DNA of 64,000 nt from Warburgia ugandensis (Eukaryota; Streptophyta; Magnoliopsida; Canellales; Canellaceae). Positions 44,692-55,707 of the stretch are shown piece by piece. Positions within the stretch are counted from its first letter, which is position 1, and every line of letters starts with the position of its first letter. The notes under the pieces are model-generated. The model was not told where the DNA came from. It made no database searches and saw only the letters and a list, made by a program, of their open reading frames with translations. The stretch covers positions 70,781,414-70,845,413 of the forward strand of contig CP141126.1 in NCBI GenBank assembly GCA_035236585.1, read 5' to 3'. The position numbers were made by a program, and so were the translations under genes.

Positions 44692-46043
44692 GTATGCTTC
44701 ATTCTCAAGTGTTCAACCTAGGATTCTTCGAGTTTGGTTTCATCTTTGAAGGTTGGTTAGTTTACTTATTCTCTTTGATGGAATTTACTTCTTTTCATGT
44801 GAGTTTACCTTGTTCTCCTTTATCTTTCCTTACTTTTAAACTATGATGATAGCCAACGGAAATCATCTTGAATCTAGTTTTGTTCTTTACCTTTCATTGC
44901 ATCTTTGTTCCCTTTCAGCCCTCTTGATTTTCCAACTTTGGTTTCTTAAGTTCCATCAATTGTTGCCTTAGTTTTCCATAGGATTTCCCTTGATTTCAAG
45001 CATGCCAGTTTATGAGTGATTGTTGAAACAATTGAAGAAGAAATTGACTTGTAATTAAGGAGTGATTAAGATTAAGTGAACATCATTGTAATCACATTTA
45101 AATTCCAGATTTGGATTACATGTATGGAGTATTATGTTAATGAACTTTTGATTTGATTGAATGAAAATAGTTGGAGTTTTCATAAGTAGTTCATTATCTT
45201 TGTTATTGAATGTTTGAATGCATTCGAAGTGACTAATTCCATGTTCTATTCATTGAATGTTTCAATTACCTTGCTGCTAGAATTTCTTTGCATGAATTAT
45301 TTATGTTAATTTCCAACACCATATAATCATGTTCAGTTGATTTTTCAAGAGCCCAACTAGACTATTAAATTGCTTAGTTAATATTAGAAATAGAATGTAT
45401 GCTTTGGATTCCAAAGTAGTTGATTAAATCCACGCCTATCCAATGAATGATGCATACCATTCCATGGTTACATGTAGGTTATTTGGGTAGTTTTCCTTTC
45501 ATTGTTGTTAGTCATTGATTTTGTTTATTTCTTTTGTTTAGTTGTAGTTAGATTTCATTAGTTTGCATCTTAGTTAGTTTGGAAAGGAATTAATTTTGTC
45601 ACACTTGTTAAAATAGGTGATTTGGATGCCTAGTTTTTTTAATTTGTATGATTAGGAAAGTAATTTGTTAAAGCCTAGTTTCCTTAAATTATTTGTTATT
45701 TTCATGTTTAAGAAAGTTGATCAATTGCATTTTAGAAAAGTTTCACTTTAGGAAAGTCATAAATTAGATGTTTTTAATTTATGAAAGTTTTAATTTTAAA
45801 AAGTGTATGTTTTAGGAAAGTTTTCCATTTAGCATTTTTCTTGTTTTTGCATAGTTTCCAATTTCATGTTTTAATTTCCATTCTTAGTTTGGGTAAAAAA
45901 TCATTTGAATTTTGGCTAGGTTAGATAGTTTAAAGTAAGGACACTAGCATCGCATTAGTTCAACTCCTCATGGGATTGACCTGATTAGCATACTATACTG
46001 CAAATAATTCGTGCGCTTGAAAGCTTTATTTGAAACAACAACA
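44692..46043 (+). repeat. Athila-type LTR, 5'-truncated, first of a tandem set of three
   Basis: Covers about the last 1.35 kb of the LTR, from the TGTATGCTTC block to ACAACAACA at 46043. Unlike a normal 3' LTR it is followed by a partial primer site (TGGTGCCATTGC, 46050-46061) and internal sequence, so it acts as the left LTR of the derivative at 46044-47450. Confidence 0.8.
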
Positions 46044-47450
46044 AATTTTTGGTGCCATTGCATAAACTATTCTACACTAAATTCCCTAAACTAAATTATG
46101 ACTCTAACTCTACGTGATGCACAATCAAATCCTAGTAAGTACTAAACGAGTAGTATTTTGAGTATCTTTACTTAGTACATAGGTGGTAGATGCATATAGG
46201 GATTTTGAATTTTCTTGAGCTTTTCAAAAAAAAAAAATTAATTTTGGAAGAGTTACCTTACTATGATGAGAACTGAATGCTTAGAATTTAGTAATTGTAC
46301 TTTTTCACCTCTTAATGGGAGTGTATATGATAAATTTTTCATTTGTGTTGAAGTATTTTATGAAAGAAAACTCTCGAAAACTATTTACACATAACACATA
46401 GTCAAGACTAATAGAGAGGTATGACTTAGAAACCCTGAGGAAAATTAGTGGAGACCTATAACCCAGTGCGTATAAAGACTATATTCCTACAGAGAGTTAT
46501 AAGTAATTCCAGAATTTCTTCAGCATACACAACTTAGTGTGATCCTGTTATCCTTGTTTGGTTAACTATTAAGAATAAATAAGAGTAATAGCTTTGTTTC
46601 TAGAAAATTTATTGAATTTGATAGGCTTTAAGAAACCTAGGAAATGATATAAGCCATCCTTGTTAAACCCAGATACATAAATCTTACCACTAGTTAGCCC
46701 TTTGAGCCTACTATTAAGTGTTTCTTTCTTAAGCTCACTCACCTTAACCCAAAAAAAACCAATAAAACAAATACCCATTATCCATTTTCAAAATGAGTAG
46801 AGTTATAGAAAAGTTCAAAAGAGGACAAAAAGACAAACAAGTGAGAAACTTAGCAATCTTTGTTCCAAAGAAGCCAAAGGAAAAAGAAAAAGTGAAAATA
46901 AAAGTATCAAAAAACAAAAAGAAAATTGAGAGACAATAATATAAAGGAAATTCACTTCAAACTAAAATGTGTCCTAACAAATATTCAGTGAAGACCTCTA
47001 GTCAATTTTGACCCTTTAAAATCCTTATACCCTTCTTTCCGTAGCCCTACCCTAGCCTATGTTTGGTCCTAATTGAAGACTTGTTGATCTTAGGTGGAAT
47101 ATAGTCTTAAAGAAGAGACAAAAAGAAGGAATTAAGGTAAACTATCCCTACTATTCTTGGTAATGACATTCACTCTTAAGGATCACTTTCCTTTGTGTCT
47201 TTAGGACTTCAAAATTTATGTGAACCATTAGCTTTGTTGAATCGATCACATAATGAGAGAAATATATTTAAATGCTTGTCTAAGAGCTTCACTTTTGAGA
47301 GTATACTTGTAAGAATTTGAGGTCAAGACACTTTGTATTTATGCTAAATGCAATCGTGAGTACCTACAAAAGTGACATTTGGTATTTCTTTTTGTAAAAT
47401 AATTTTTTTCATGTTTTCATCCAGACTAGAAAAATACTCGTTGGGGTGTT
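46044..47450 (+). mobile_element. gag/pol-less Athila derivative, internal region copy 1
   Basis: From left: partial primer site, a segment of about 140 bp containing the leader block in inverted orientation (46123-46191), then the non-coding 3' internal region ending in a polypurine tract (TTGGGGTG, 47441-47448) before the next LTR. It has no gag, protease, RT or integrase. Compared with copy 2 it lacks about 280 bp near 47330. The Lys-rich frame near 46790 is not conserved in frame between copies and is not a gene. The minus-strand 69-codon ORF at 46569-46778 has no domain. Confidence 0.72.
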
Positions 47451-50171
47451 TCATAAGTGATTAATTTTTCATAAAAACCCCCCAATTAGTTACCCATGTG
47501 ATAGAATTTATAGGGGTTAATTAGGATTTTTAGACCAAAATTTGCAACACATGTTTTTTTGACCTAATGAGGAAAAATTTGTTATTTTGTTTGTCCAAAA
47601 GCTAATCTAAGATAAGTATGTCATTAATCATATTTTTTTAAGATTTAATTAGAAATTTTTACTTTTTGTAGGAAGCAAGATGGTGATTCAACAATTGACA
47701 TCGATAAAGATGAACATTGAAGATCAAGATCAAAACATAGAGTCCAAGCCTTAAAATCATCACTTCAGCATAAACCAAAGGCCAAAATCATTTTCTAGAC
47801 TAGTAATGGACATGATTAAAGGAGCTAAAGATGCCAACGTGTTCCCATGAAATAAGCCATGCATTACCACCAGCTTTTCATGGAAGTCACTTAAGTCACC
47901 TTAGCCAAAGAAGCCATGAAAGAAGGTGGGTAGCTAAGAAATTCAAGCCAAACCATACAAGCCACTCAAGATAAGGGATGGAGCCATGAAGCAAATCCAA
48001 GAAACTTCCTAAGCCAGCTATGAAGCTTAGCCAATGGAGCTTTCAAAGCTAGCCATCTTAGCATCAATCTAAGCTAAATGGATGGCTAAGATTGGAGGAG
48101 ATTCAAGAGAGTTATGCATGAGATATTTTGAAGATAATTAAGAAAAAATCTATTAGAATAAGATGGGATGTGGACCATTGGGATAAGATCATTCAATTTT
48201 TATGTTTATCTCACTTTTCCCCACTTTTTCCTTAATTTCCACCACACCCTTAAAATGCACTAAGAATTTCCAAACTCTATCTCATTCCACCTCTTAGGAA
48301 ACTTCCCAACCAAGCAAATCTCTCCACCTAACACCCTCCACCTCTTTCTCAACCAATCCCCACAACTTTCTTATTTCCTAAAGGTTTCAACAACTTTGGA
48401 AGGGGCGAGATGCCCCTTCCTAAAAAGGTGGCATCTCCCACGTACTCCCCTCCTTAATGCAGCCACCTCCTTCTAAACTTTCCTATTTGATGTCTACCCT
48501 TCTCCCTAGCCATTCAATTTAACATACTTTGATCCACACCATAGCTTAGTATTAAGCTACCCTAGGAAAAATAGGAGAAGATTTATAAAAACCAGACCAA
48601 ACATAAGAAAACACACACTCTTCTAAACTTAGGAAGTAACTTCTCCTCCATTGGAAGGAGACAACCACTTCCTACAGCCCACTTATTCTTTTCTTTTTTA
48701 TTGTTTTGTGGAGGATTCAGGTGCTATCACTTCCTTTCAAGGTGTATGCTTCTTGCTCAATTTCTCAATCTAGCATTTTTGGAGTTTTTATTCATCTTTG
48801 AAGGTTGGCTAGTTTCCTTATTTTGTTTGCTGGAATTTACTTCTTTTCATATTAGTTTTCCTTGTTGCCCTTTATCTTTCACTACTTTTAAATTAAGATT
48901 CAAGGCTGGTTTTCCCTTGGTGTGACACCCAAGGGAAGTTATCTTGAATCTAATTTTCCCTTCTCCTTCCATAGCCTTTTGAATATCTTTTAGCTCTCTC
49001 TTTATTTCTAGCTTTGTTTGCTTAAGTTCCATTGGTTAGTGCCTTAGTTTTCCAGAGGATTTTCCTTTAATTTCGAGCAGACTTGTTCATGAGTGATTGT
49101 TTGAACAATTAAAGAAAAGATTTTCTTGTAATTAAGGAGTGATTAAGATTATGTGAACATCATTGTAATAGCATTTAAATTTAAGATTTGGATTGCACAT
49201 ATGGAGTATTATGTTGATGAACTTTTGATTTGATTCAATGAAGATAGTTGGAATTTTCAATTCATGTTTGTGTCCATCAGTAAATTATCTTTGTTATTGA
49301 ATGTTGATTGCATTAGAAGGGATTAGTTCCATGCTTTGAATGTTCTATTTATTGAATGTTTCTATTACCTTACTATTGAAATTTCTTTGCATGAATGGTT
49401 TATGTTAATTTCCAGCATCATACAATCATGTTCACTTGATTTTTTAAGAGCCCAACTAGATTGTTAAATAGCTTAGTTAATGTTAGAAATAGATTTCATT
49501 CTTAGGTTTCCAAAGTTGTTGATTAAATCCACTCCTACACAAGGAATCATGCATACCATTCCGTGGTTACATGTATGTTATTTGGGTAGTTTTCTTTTAG
49601 TGTGGTTAGTGATTTCTTTCATTTAATTCTCTTATTTAGTTGTGGTCAGATTCCATTAGTTTGCATCTTGGTTAGTTTGGAAACGAATTAATTTTGTCAC
49701 ACTTGTTAAAATAGTTGATTTGGTTGCTTATTTTTCTTAGTTTTGCATGATTAGGAAAGTAGTTTGTTAAAGCATGTTTTCCTTAAATTAGTTGTTAATT
49801 GCATGCATAGGAAAGTTAGTTTAGGATAGTTGATAAATTAGATTTCAGGAAACTTTCACTTCAGGAAAGTTTTTAGTTAGGAAAGTTATATAATTAGAAG
49901 TTTTTAATTTAGGAATGTTTTAGTTTTAAAAAGTGTATGTTTTAGGAAATTTTTCCATTATCATGCTTCTTTTTTTGCTTCGTTTCCAATTTCATATTTT
50001 AATTTCCATTCTTAGTTTAGGGCCATAATCACTTGAATTTTGGGTAAGTTAGATAGTTTAAAGGAGGAACACTAGCATCATATCAATTCAACTCCTCATG
50101 GGAATGACCTTAAGAGTGTACTATATTTCAAACCATTCATGCACTTGCAAGTTTTATTTAAAACTACAATA
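47451..50171 (+). repeat. Athila-type LTR, full length, second of the tandem set
   Basis: 2721 bp, from TCATAAGTG (the terminal G has become C) to ACTACAATA. It contains the AAGCCA-type motif cluster (47860-48080), a TATA box at 48582-48591 and the shared R/U5 blocks. It is followed by a partial primer site (TTGCCGCCATTGC, 50178-50190). ORFs at 48701-49032 are incidental. Confidence 0.85.
48582..48591 (+). promoter_or_regulatory. TATA box of the Athila LTR
   Basis: TTTATAAAAA, followed 25-35 bp later by a CACACACTCTTCTAAAC block that is the likely start region. The same arrangement is at 56797. The copy at 36441 reads TTGTAAAAA. Confidence 0.6.
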
Positions 50172-50208
50172 AGTTTTTGCCGCCATTGCATAAACATCCT
50201 ACATTAAA
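50172..50208 (+). mobile_element. gag/pol-less Athila derivative, internal copy 2, left end
   Basis: 37 bp holding the partial primer site (50178-50190) and the start of the internal region, cut by the solo LTR at 50209. It resumes at 54114. Confidence 0.75.
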
Positions 50209-50823
50209 TGTAACAACCCTAAAATTTTACTATTGCATGATTGAAGTATAAGCTTCTAGGAGAATAAATTTTTATGGAATTAGAATCAGGAACTAAAATA
50301 TAAATAAATAGATTCTACTAAAAAAATGGAATCCAAGGACCCAAAGAACACTGAAAACAGAGTCCGGATGAAGAAGTTATGTGACTCAAAAGTTAGGGCT
50401 ATTTTGGTGATTAAAAGTAAAAAAAAACTAAGAATATGAAATTGAAATTACTAAATCTGGATTCTACTCGAGGATACAAATCCAACGGCACTAAGTTCAC
50501 TGAAATCAGAGATTGGACGAGTAAATGGTAATTTTCTTACAAAAGGGTATTTTAGTAAATTTGCTAAGTGGGCCCCACTTGCAAGAGTTGGAATGTGACA
50601 GTCTATGAAGTTGATAAACATCATTAGTATGTCTTACCTTTTCTTTGATTGATATCATGGTGTTTAGAATAGTAAAAACACCATTATGAAACTTTCAAAT
50701 AAATAAAAGAAAAGAAAATTAAAATAACAAAAAGGGGGGCTACATTTGATAACGACACCCACCACTTAGGTGAAACATAGGGAACCGACTTAGGTCTATT
50801 CCCAAAATCTGATAGAATCCTAC

Positions 50824-50929
50824 GAAGAGGAAAGAAAGAGAAGAAGAAAGAAAAGGAAGAAAAGAAGAAGGAAAGGAAGAAGAAGAGAGGGAAGAGGTGG
50901 GAAAGAAGAAAGAGGAAGGAGAGAGAGAG
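50824..50929 (+). repeat. Long polypurine tract in the solo LTR
   Basis: 74 uninterrupted purines (50824-50897), one T, then 31 more (50899-50929). This is the longest purine run in the window, at the same relative place in the LTR as 4565-4642 and 28216-28262. Confidence 0.9.
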
Positions 50930-53691
50930 CTTGCTAGGGAAACCAGTCATGCCGGTGAGCACGAGAAAATGCATCTCGGTAGGGTTTTCATGTCACTGAG
51001 AAAAATGGAGCTCGCCGGCGAAGATGAAAGCTCAGATTCCAAATCCGAAACCCCCACCTTGTTCGCCTCAAGGTCTACGGCAAAAAAGCCCTTTGTTTCC
51101 ATTTTGATCAGATGAAGATTTCATGGTGTTTTTTGGCTGGCTAGGGTTGCGGGTCATCACAGGAGATGACAACATATCGGATCAATGATTCAAGCTAGTC
51201 ATCTTCTACGATTGGCCTAGAAGAACCAAAACCCCATGGTTTTGGATGGATCTGGGATGATCTAGGCCATCGATTGATGGGGACTCTACTGTGTGACTAG
51301 ATCAAGGAGAGTTCACCTAAAATCAATGTCAATCCAGCTCATCCAAGGGTGGAAGATAGTACAAAAACACGCTCTGAAGATAAAATTCGTGACGCCCATC
51401 TTTTGATTTCGTGTAATTTGTTAGATCTTTGAATTTCTATCCTAGATCTAAATTTAAGGATGATCCAACCATCCATTTCTTAATCTAAATTTATGGATAG
51501 GTAGATAGACAGTTGAAAAATCCTAAAATCAACTCAGATTGCCGATCTAGACTATAAGACTGATCAGATAATCTCAACCGTCTGATCAGGTACTATTCAT
51601 ATAGTAAAAATTTGATGTCTGATCGTTGATCAGACATCATGGATGAATTAAACAACCCTAAAATTACTATAATATAGGAGGAATTGATGAATTTATATGT
51701 AAATTGACTACAAACTGACGGACAATCTCAGCTGTCCGATCGGGTATTGTTCACACAGTAATTTTGTAGTATCTAATCGATGATCAAACACCACAGATGA
51801 ATCCTATGACCCTAAATTAGCTAGGATGTGACTAGAATGTTGTAATTTGGATGAAAACCTAGCAAGAAACCTCAACCGTCCGATCTGTCACTATTCAAAC
51901 AGTGACTTATTGACATCAAATCAACGATTAGATCTAGTAGATGAGTTCTAATCATCAATCCAAAGCTGAAAATGGTCTATTCGACCAATGTACACGCTTA
52001 AATTAGTTAAATCTGACCATGTAATCTAATGAAAAATACAATTTAGATGTCCACACAAATGAACCATAGATCTCAACCCTAAACTAAGGACAGACATCCA
52101 CAGAAGCCCTGGTCAACAACTCACATGAGTCTTGATCGTCCATGTAAAGATCCGATAATGAGGATCTAGGCCTTGGATTACATCGGATTCTTAAGATTAT
52201 GATCATAATTAAATCTAAATGTCTCTATGTATGTGAATGTATTAAGAAAATAGTTTTTATGTATTGAATAGATTGAAGCAAGCGTGGTCGATCATGGAGA
52301 AGAGGGTGATTAAAGCTAGTGGAATTAAAGAACGTGTCACACTAGGTAGGTGGAAATTTAAGACAGCATGTCGAAATAATAAGCTACATGATCTTATTTC
52401 TAATTATGGATGTTATGAAACTAAAATGGTATGATTGATATTCTACATGCTTTAAATTGAAATGATGAAAATAATGTTAATTAAAAGAATTGCATGTTAT
52501 AATTGATGCTTATGACCTGCACATCATGTATGTGAATTCTAAAATTTTGTTTATGGTACATGGGTACCAAGTTAGTATTTGTGGTGTATGAGTCTAGGTT
52601 TATAGGATACATCCTTGGTGGATTATCACCAAATAAGTGAGGATGTTATTCTTGTTATGAAATATATGAATAGGCAAATTGCTTGCTATTATAATTATTT
52701 TACATTCGAGTATGGAGGATTGAGTGTTTTGTTTTAGATAGGTGTAGGCCTGGGGATGCTATGCTAAGAGAGTTATGAGGCTTTGGCCACCCACTCTCCA
52801 AAATTTATAATGTTATGGATACTAAGCATTATGTGGTGCTAAAAGTCGAGTGGGGCAATTATGGAAAGGCCGCCACTGTGACAACCATTGTCATCCCATA
52901 CGGACATGGATATTGTGATTTCTATTGAGGATGGTATAGGTGGATTATTGAGCAGTTATCCAGGTGCACTATACAAATTCTGACCGCATGCATAGTAATC
53001 CTTATATTTAATGCATTACGGTGCTTATATGATGGCATTATGAGATGCTTTATATGATATGGCATGATGATATGCCTTATATTTTTTTCCCTGTGGTAAT
53101 TGGAGGATTGTGGACCCATATAGTGAGGGGCATGAGGATTTTACTGATATATCAGCAGAGGCTAGATGATTATGAACCCCACATGATGAGGGGTATGATT
53201 TTGAAACTCAGTATAGTTTGGGAATGTAGATTAGGAGACTTATTGATTATATTCATAATTTTGTATGTCTTTTAACAATTTCCATATATGTGTGCTTATG
53301 TAATATATATATGATTGAGGGCGTAGTTTCATATGGGTATATGAATGGGTAGAACTATTATGCAGAGAATGGTTCAAGGAATTGGATTAGTTTATTTATA
53401 TAACAAATAAAAATTAAAGATGTTTGATAAATTAATGGATTATTATAATTACGAAACATGTAGATATAGATAATTATGAAACATGTTAATAATTGATTCA
53501 TCAATGGATTGTTAATGATTATGAAACATGTAGATAATTTGGTTTATAAATGGATTATTGAAATGTGAAACATACAGTAAATCCCATTCAATAAAATTGT
53601 TATGAAAATGAATATTCTAATTACTATGGAATATTTAATGTATTTTGAGATTTATCGTGCTTTTTAAACTCCCCTACCAAGCGTAGCTTGC

Positions 53692-53728
53692 TGAGATATT
53701 GTAAATGCTTTATGTTTACAATATCTCA
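53692..53728 (+). other. LTR stem-loop, perfect 14-bp stem
   Basis: TGAGATATTGTAAA at 53692-53705 and TTTACAATATCTCA at 53715-53728, with a 9-nt loop, 385 bp from the LTR end. It is preceded by AAGCGTAGCTTGC, itself a small inverted repeat. Confidence 0.85.
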
Positions 53729-53941
53729 AATACAGATAGACAGAAGAAGATGTACACAAGAGGAGGAATTGAGCAACCATACTTCTATGCTCAACTTTAC
53801 ATTTTATTAAAGCTTTTGTATTGTGTTGTTAGTCATTTGAATTGTGATATTTGACATTTAATATAATGTTATAAGTGTTGTCCAAGTGAACCACTGGATG
53901 GGTCCTGTTTTAAAAAATGAATTTTTATCCTCTAAAAAACT

Positions 53942-53965
53942 ATATATATATATATATATATATGT
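53942..53965. repeat. (TA)n microsatellite
   Basis: About 12 TA units near the end of the solo LTR. Confidence 0.9.
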
Positions 53966-54113
53966 ATAGTGTAAGCATGAAAGTGACATCTGGGTTATTG
54001 GAAAAATGAATTTCAAAGAAAATCTTCTGCTATTTTTGTATTTTAAAATTTAGAGGTGTGCCATATTTTGAAATAAATGCAAAAACAATTCATGAAAAAC
54101 CTGGGATGTCACA

Positions 54114-55707
54114 CTAAATGCCCTATTCTAAATGATGATGCGCAATCAAATCCCAGTGAGCACTAATCGAGTAGTGTTTTGATTATCTTTGCCTAGTACA
54201 TAAGTGGTAGAAGCATATAGGGATTTTGAATTTTCTTGAGTTTTAAAAAAAAAAAATTTGGTTTTAGACTAGTTCCCTTACTATGTTGAGAACTAGATGC
54301 TTAGTGTTTAGTAATTCTAATGGTTTCACCTCTTAATGAGAGGGTATATGACTAGTTTTTTATATTATTCATGTGTTGAAGCTTTTTATGAAAGTTAATT
54401 ATCAAAAACCATTTACGCACATAGTCAAGACTAATAGAGAGGTATGACTTAGAGATCCTGTGGAAAATCAATGGAGACCTATAACCAAGTGAGTTTAGAG
54501 ACTATCTTCTTTTAGGGAGTTATAAGTAATTCCACAGTTTCTTTAGTGTACATAACTTAATGTGATCATGTTATCTATGTTTGGTTAACTATCAAGAATA
54601 AATAGGAGTAATAGTTTTCTTTCTAGAAAATTTATTAGATCTGAAAGGCTTTAGAAAACCTAAGAAATGATATAGGCCATCCTTGTTCAACCAAGAGACA
54701 TAAAACTCACCCACCTTAACCAAGAAAAACTAGTAAAACAAATAACCATTTTGAAAATGAGTAGAGTTAGTAGAAAAGTTCAAAAGAGGACAAAAAGTCA
54801 AAGAAGTGAGAAAATTAGCAATCTTTCTTCCAAAGAAGCCAAAGGAAAAAGAAAAAGTGAGAAGAAACATATCAGAAAAAGAAGAGAAAAGGTGAAAGAG
54901 GAGAATACAAAAGAAATTCACTTCAATAAAACCAAAAAAGTGTTTTAACAGATATTCATTGAAGACCTATAGTCAATTTTGACCCTTTGAAATCCTTGTA
55001 CCCTTCTTTTCAGAACCCTACCCAAGCCTATGTTTCATCCTAATTAATGACCTGTTGATATTAGGTGGAATATAGTCTTAAAGAGGAGATAAAAATAAGG
55101 AATTAAGATGAACTACTCCTACTATTCTTGGTGATCACATCTACTCTGAAGGGTCACTTTCCTTTGTCTCTTTAGCACTTCAAGATTTATGTGAATCATT
55201 AGCTTTGTTGAATCCAATCACATAATGAGATAAATATGTTTAAACCCTTTTCTGAGAGCATTATTTCTAAGAGTATACCTATAAGGATTTGAGGTTAAGA
55301 CATATTTCCAATGAAATTTAAGCATATCCAGTTAGAAGTCATGACCTAAATGACCGCACACACATGCATTCTAAGAAATAACTAGAATGAAATGTCTTTA
55401 CTATGTATATGATTTGTAAACTAGTCAATCTTCTCCATTAAGTTGTGAAAAACTAGTAAAGTGCTAAAGAATGAGGATTCACAAAGATAAAATTGAGGAC
55501 TTAACCTTAGGGAATTTTGTGGGTATACTCATGGCAAACCCTCACGAGGCCTAACTCATCCACTAGGGATAAACAAGGGATTTAAGGGTACGTTGCATGT
55601 GCTAAATGCAATCGTGAGTAACTATGAAAGTGACACTTTGTATCTGTTTTCATAAAATGGATTTTTGCATATTTTTCTCAAAACTAAAAGAATGCTAGTT
55701 GGGGGAG
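54114..55707 (+). mobile_element. gag/pol-less Athila derivative, internal copy 2, main part
   Basis: Continues from 50208. It has the inverted leader block (about 54143-54212), the non-coding 3' region and a polypurine tract (TTGGGGGAG, 55699-55707) next to the LTR at 55708. The segment around 55530-55620 is the reverse complement of 33440-33520 and 60770-60850. No coding domains. The 63- to 65-codon frames near 54730-54948 arise from an A/G-rich stretch and differ in frame from copy 1. Confidence 0.75.

Larger units (their letters stand above)
50209..54113 (+). repeat. Tekay-like solo LTR (3.9 kb)
   Basis: Runs from TGTAACAACCCTAAAATTTT to GGGATGTCACA. It is flanked by TTAAA (50204-50208) and CTAAA (54114-54118), a 5-bp duplication with one mismatch; the homologous uninterrupted site near 46076-46082 reads CTAAA. 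No internal region or second LTR is attached, so it is the product of LTR-LTR recombination. It shares with the LTRs at 4154 and 10822 the purine tract, the GGGATGCTATGCTAAGAGAG block at about 52752, the minisatellite near 53030 and the stem-loop. The 96- and 72-codon ORFs around 50684-51115 are on opposite strands of the purine tract and are not genes. Confidence 0.88.

Noticed and set aside
44521..46043. A normal 3' LTR for the Athila gag-pol element
   Set aside because: It lacks the LTR start and polypurine tract, begins with inverted sequence, and is followed by a primer site, so it cannot be a simple 3' LTR.
50684..51115. Lys/Glu-rich and Phe/Ser-rich ORFs
   Set aside because: Direct products of translating the purine tract and its complement in the solo LTR; low complexity only.
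54730..54948. Lys-rich ORFs that look like a nuclear or ribosomal protein tail
   Set aside because: The matching region at 46790-46940 and its inverted relative near 61500 do not keep the frame, so coding is unlikely.
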